A stretch of 15,824 nucleotides of DNA from Galactobacter sp052108535 (GTDB taxonomy: Bacteria; Actinomycetota; Actinomycetes; Actinomycetales; Micrococcaceae). Below are positions 12,962 through 15,824 of this stretch, in pieces. How positions within the stretch are numbered: position 1 is the stretch's first letter; every line of letters starts with the position of its first letter. Where the stretch lies: the NCBI GenBank assembly GCA_052108535.1, contig JBQDZM010000051.1, positions 1 to 15,824 on the forward strand, given 5' to 3'. Under the pieces are notes generated by a model that ran no database searches, had not been told where the DNA came from, and worked only from the letters and a program-made list of their open reading frames with translations. Made by a program: the position numbers and the translations under genes.

Positions 12962-14413
12962 ATGAATCCGACCGCCGCGGATGTGCTGACCCTCATCGAG
13001 AGGATGCGGACGCACCGAGGTGACTTCACAAACGTGGAGGTCAAGCGTGGCGCGGGTGGTGCGCCTGATCTAGCGGCGACTCTGTGCGCCTTCGGGAACA
13101 TGCCCGACGGCGGCACCATCATCGTCGGGGTTGACGAGCGCACCGGATTCATCGTCACCGGTGTGACAGATCCCGCGATGATCGAGCAGTCGATCGCTTC
13201 GCAAGCCCGTCAGGCGGTGACGCCGCCGGTCGCCGTGACCTTTGAGACCCTCACGATCGTTGGTAAGCACGTTGTCGTCGCCGAGGTGCAGGGGCTCAGC
13301 GCGCACCAGCGGCCGTGCAAGACCGGTGGCCGCGCGTACTTGCGACAGGCTGACGGTGACTATGCGATGAGCGCGGCGGAGGAGCAACAGCTCCTCGGGG
13401 TGCGTGACCGGCCGCGCTACGACACGACGCCGGTCGAGCGCGCGACGATCGGCGACCTCGATCCGCAACTTGTCCGTGGGTTCGTCTCTGAAGTTCGGGC
13501 GAGCTCGCGCCGCCTCCGCGACGTGGATGAAGCGACCCTGCTTCGGCGCCGGGGAGTGTTGGCCCCGGACAGCGACCGGGTGTCGCTTGCGGGACTTTAC
13601 GCGCTGGGGGAGTATCCGCAGCAGTTCGCGCCGAGCCTTTCGGTGACTGCTGCAGTCATCACCAGCCCGGGGTCTACTGACCGTCTTGTTGACCTCGTGC
13701 ATCTCGACGGCCCGATCCCTGACCTGCTTGACGCGAGCATGGACTGGGTACGGCGCAATCTCCGCACCGGTGTTCGCGTCGGCGGCGACGGCAACAACTA
13801 CGATCATCCTGAACTGCCACTGGGAGCCGTGCGCGAGCTCGTTGCGAACGCTCTCGTGCATCGCGACCTCGGACCGCACACGCAAACCAAGCGCGTCGAA
13901 CTTCGACTCCTGCCGGGCCGGTTGGTCATCACCAGTCCGGGTGGGTTGTGGGGCGTGAGCCGGGAACAGCTCGGCACCGCTACCGGAAAGTCTGCTGTCA
14001 ATGAGCACCTCTACAGCATCTGCACCCACCTCAGAACGCCCAGGGGAGCGCGCGTCATCGAAGGAGAGGGCGGCGGTATTGGTGAGGTGCAGCGAGCGCT
14101 GGAAGCATGGCCAGCTGACCCGCCGATCTTCATCGACCAAGCCGTGAGCTTCACAGCGGTCGTCGTGAGGCCAGGCATCGAATCAAGCTCGTCCGTGTCC
14201 GCGCCACAAGGAGAGAGGGGTGACCCTCGAACCCGGATCCTGACGGTGCTCACGCAAGGGCCGCTCGACCGGACTTCGATCTCCGAGCGCACGGGACTGA
14301 CGCGGTCACAGACGCGCTATGCGCTCGAGAAGCTCATTGCCGATGATCGCGTCCTGATGCACGGGGGACTCGGCGCACGCAATACCGTGTACACGGTTGC
14401 CGAGGACGAGTAG
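12962..14413 (+). CDS. AlbA_2 (Schlafen-type)/HATPase_c_4/winged-helix ATP-binding protein
   Basis: This 483-aa protein is cytosolic. Residues 20-145 form an AlbA_2 domain: VEVKRG (26-30), DLAATLCAFGNMPDGGTIIVGV (36-57, split by the family as A-F-N then GG--I-GV) and AYLRQADGDYAMS (125-137). Residues about 285-405 are a GHKL-type ATPase: LGAVRELVANALVHRDL carries the N-box (N296, H300, R301, D302) and ITSPGGL follows at 323-329. The C-terminus (423-480) is a winged helix with SERTGLTRSQTRYAL as recognition region. The family is usually annotated as a transcriptional regulator, and relatives occur in defence and mobile islands. ATG 12962 is chosen over 12950 and 12953 because the earlier ATGs overlap the -10 box. 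Codons use more GCG, TCG and CGC than the flanking genes, and the gene sits between gene debris and a non-coding stretch, consistent with acquisition. Confidence 0.85.
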   Translation: MNPTAADVLTLIERMRTHRGDFTNVEVKRGAGGAPDLAATLCAFGNMPDGGTIIVGVDERTGFIVTGVTDPAMIEQSIASQARQAVTPPVAVTFETLTIVGKHVVVAEVQGLSAHQRPCKTGGRAYLRQADGDYAMSAAEEQQLLGVRDRPRYDTTPVERATIGDLDPQLVRGFVSEVRASSRRLRDVDEATLLRRRGVLAPDSDRVSLAGLYALGEYPQQFAPSLSVTAAVITSPGSTDRLVDLVHLDGPIPDLLDASMDWVRRNLRTGVRVGGDGNNYDHPELPLGAVRELVANALVHRDLGPHTQTKRVELRLLPGRLVITSPGGLWGVSREQLGTATGKSAVNEHLYSICTHLRTPRGARVIEGEGGGIGEVQRALEAWPADPPIFIDQAVSFTAVVVRPGIESSSSVSAPQGERGDPRTRILTVLTQGPLDRTSISERTGLTRSQTRYALEKLIADDRVLMHGGLGARNTVYTVAEDE

Positions 14414-14484
14414 CAAGCGACGAGCCGACACGACGGCCCAGCTTGGGGCGCGGCCGAAGTGCCACGGAACCTTCCGGAAACTAT

Positions 14485-14503
14485 AGGCGAGGGCGGATCG
14501 CCT
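14485..14503. terminator. Weak hairpin in the convergent gap
   Basis: AGGCGA (14485-14490) pairs with TCGCCT (14498-14503) around a 7-nt loop, between the convergent stops at 14413 and 14592. It is short and has no T-tract. The rest of this 178-bp gap shows nothing recognisable. Confidence 0.25.
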
Positions 14504-14591
14504 GGCGCGACGAGAAGACCGCTTGCAATGACGGGGCGAGGTTTGAACACGATCCCGTTACTTCCGGGCATCGGAGCCGGGCACAGGAGCA

Positions 14592-15554
14592 TCAGCGCGC
14601 CAGGATTTTGTTGATCCAAGCTTGGCGGGTGCTGCGGGACTGGCGGGAGATCTGAGCGTGAGGCGCGAACTCGTCGAACGAGTGATATCCGCCCGTCCAC
14701 ACGTGCAGATCTGCTTTCCCTCCGGCCGCCCAGATGCCGTGAGCGTAGGCGACGTCCTCGTCGCGGAACAGTTCGGCGGAACCGCAATCGATGTAGGCAG
14801 GCGGCAGGCCGGACAGGTCCGTGGCACGTGCCGGTGCGGCATAGCTGGAGACGTCATCGGTGCCCTTCCGGGTGCCAAGCAGCGCTTGCCAAGCGGTCGT
14901 GTTGGTGCCCCGGGTCCATAGCCCGTGGTCCGCGAACTGGCGTGTGGAAACCGTCTTGTCGCGATCATCCAACATGGGGCAGATCAGCAACTGAGCGCAC
15001 ACGGTGGGGCCGGACCGATCCCGAGCCATCAGTGCCACGCCGGCCGCAAGTCCGCCGCCGGCGCTGCTACCGGCCAGGAGCAGTCTTTCAGGGTCAAAGC
15101 TGAGGTCTTCGGCGTGGGCGGCGGTCCAGATCAGCGCCGCGTAGCAGTCCTCAACCGGCACGGGGTCGGGATGCTCCGGTGCTAGGCGGTACTCCACCAA
15201 AACCAGCACTGCGTCGTCGTGGAGGACCTGGGGAGGAAATTCGTGCGCGCCCAGCCATCGGTTGCCACTGATCATGCCGCCGCCATGAATGAAGAAGATG
15301 CACGCACCCACGCCACTGCGTCCCGGGCGTTCCACGATGCTCAGGACGATGCTCGCGCCGTCAAAAGTCGGGATCGTCACGTCCCGAGTGGCGACACCTT
15401 CGGCCTCGAGCTCTTCTCGGCTGGACGACGAATGCGGTAGTGCCCTGTACTCAGGGATCATGTCTGCGGTCACGGTACCCGTCATGATTCCGTCGAGTCC
15501 GGCCAACGCAGCAGCGAGTTCTGGGTCGAACTGCGGGTGGGGTACGTGGGACAT
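14592..15554 (-). CDS. Alpha/beta hydrolase of the hormone-sensitive-lipase (HSL) family, esterase-like
   Basis: This 320-aa hydrolase is of normal HSL-family length. The oxyanion motif HGGG is at 90-93, the nucleophile S164 lies in GSSAGG (162-167), and H291 lies in GGYHSFD. The acid member is probably E261 in SAELFRDED, where most relatives have Asp (D-LRDE). VEYRLAPEHP (120-129) is a family hallmark. Such enzymes cleave short acyl esters or carbamates of small molecules; the substrate is unknown. No signal peptide is visible. ATG 15554 is preceded by GGAGGAAGGA with 5-nt spacing, so the longer frame upstream (to about 15755, Arg/Pro/His-rich) is discarded. The gene converges with the AlbA_2 gene. 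Confidence 0.86.
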   Translation of the reverse strand: MSHVPHPQFDPELAAALAGLDGIMTGTVTADMIPEYRALPHSSSSREELEAEGVATRDVTIPTFDGASIVLSIVERPGRSGVGACIFFIHGGGMISGNRWLGAHEFPPQVLHDDAVLVLVEYRLAPEHPDPVPVEDCYAALIWTAAHAEDLSFDPERLLLAGSSAGGGLAAGVALMARDRSGPTVCAQLLICPMLDDRDKTVSTRQFADHGLWTRGTNTTAWQALLGTRKGTDDVSSYAAPARATDLSGLPPAYIDCGSAELFRDEDVAYAHGIWAAGGKADLHVWTGGYHSFDEFAPHAQISRQSRSTRQAWINKILAR

Positions 15555-15718
15555 CGGGGTCCTTCCTCCGTGGTTGCAGCGACCGGGAATCGTTGTGGCG
15601 TCCGGCAACGGTTGTGGTGGAACGAGAGGGTTGCCGCGTTCGGGGCGGTGGTGGTGTCTGGGACGGTGGCAGGGGCGCCGTCTGGGCCCTGCGTTCCCGT
15701 GCGTCAATGCCGGTCCTG

Positions 15719-15743
15719 CGTGGATGGTGCCATGGTATCCACG
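15719..15743. terminator. Hairpin between the hydrolase and the gene at the right edge
   Basis: CGTGGAT (15719-15725) pairs with ATCCACG (15737-15743) around an 11-nt loop containing CCATGG. It follows the stop of the minus-strand gene at the right edge by about 20 nt, so it may be its terminator; an operator for the hydrolase is the alternative. CGGTCCTG occurs as a direct repeat at 15711-15718 and 15742-15749. Confidence 0.45.
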
Positions 15744-15764
15744 GTCCTGGAACATCGGCGGGTT

Positions 15765-15824
15765 CTAGGTGGTGGGTGGGGTGAGTTTGAGGGTGGCTGC
15801 GCGGCCGGTGGCGATGGCGGTGAA
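15765..15824 (-). CDS. C-terminal end of an unidentified gene entering from the right
   Basis: Reading the minus strand from the window edge gives FTAIATGRAATLKLTPPTT and then TAG at 15767-15765. The end AIATGRAATLKLTP resembles the last strand of zinc-type medium-chain alcohol dehydrogenases (A-ATGRA-K--LTP), but 19 residues are too few to be sure. The clean open frame and the hairpin after the stop support a real gene. If correct, it would be transcribed toward the HSL-type hydrolase with about 210 nt between them. Confidence 0.5.
   Translation of the reverse strand, partial: FTAIATGRAATLKLTPPTT

Noticed and set aside
14414..14591. Possible IS or attachment-site remnant in the gap after the AlbA_2 gene
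   Set aside because: No inverted repeat matching another place in the window and no transposase-like frame could be found.
15555..15755. 67-residue N-terminal extension of the HSL-type hydrolase
   Set aside because: It is Arg/Pro/His-rich with no conserved features, and the ATG at 15554 has a strong ribosome site at correct spacing.

Overview
This window comes from a high-GC Gram-positive bacterium, most likely an actinomycete. The coding bias is strong for G/C-ending codons, and several genes look leaderless, with a TANNNT -10 box exactly 7 nt before the ATG. It also carries a secreted PGRP-type amidase with a Lys/Pro-rich linker and SH3-like repeats. Micrococcales would fit, but I cannot fix the genus from sequence alone.

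Left part (1-5024): an eroded IS3-type transposase tail and a probable IS terminus (30-230) precede two paralogous membrane enzymes of the OpgB/LTA-synthase (phosphoglycerol transferase) type on the + strand. Between the two paralogs, on the - strand, lies a D-2-hydroxyacid dehydrogenase. Perfect long hairpins close the convergent gene pairs.

Middle part (5025-7720): an NAD(P)-dependent succinate-semialdehyde-type aldehyde dehydrogenase (+) faces a short-chain dehydrogenase (-) across a perfect 23-bp bidirectional terminator. The start of the SDR gene touches a 100-N scaffold gap. The gap is flanked by two identical 55-bp copies of the same sequence, which almost certainly marks an unmerged contig overlap rather than biology.

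Right-middle (7721-12543), all on the - strand: glucose-6-phosphate isomerase, then a long hairpin, then an M50B-like membrane metalloprotease, then a secreted peptidoglycan amidase with three C-terminal SH3-like repeats. The amidase and the two OpgB/LtaS-like enzymes are cell-envelope functions; the rest is central or general metabolism.

Right part (12544-15824) looks like accessory DNA. It holds an orphan terminator and a 36-codon remnant of a dihydrodipicolinate-synthase-family gene. Next comes a leaderless gene for an AlbA_2 (Schlafen-type)/HATPase/winged-helix protein, preceded by three exact-period 21-bp repeats that run into its -10 box. After it come an HSL-type alpha/beta hydrolase and the last 19 codons of a gene entering from the right. 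The AlbA_2 gene with its repeat array is the best candidate for an undescribed, self-regulated unit. The flanking gene debris suggests it was acquired by insertion and deletion events.
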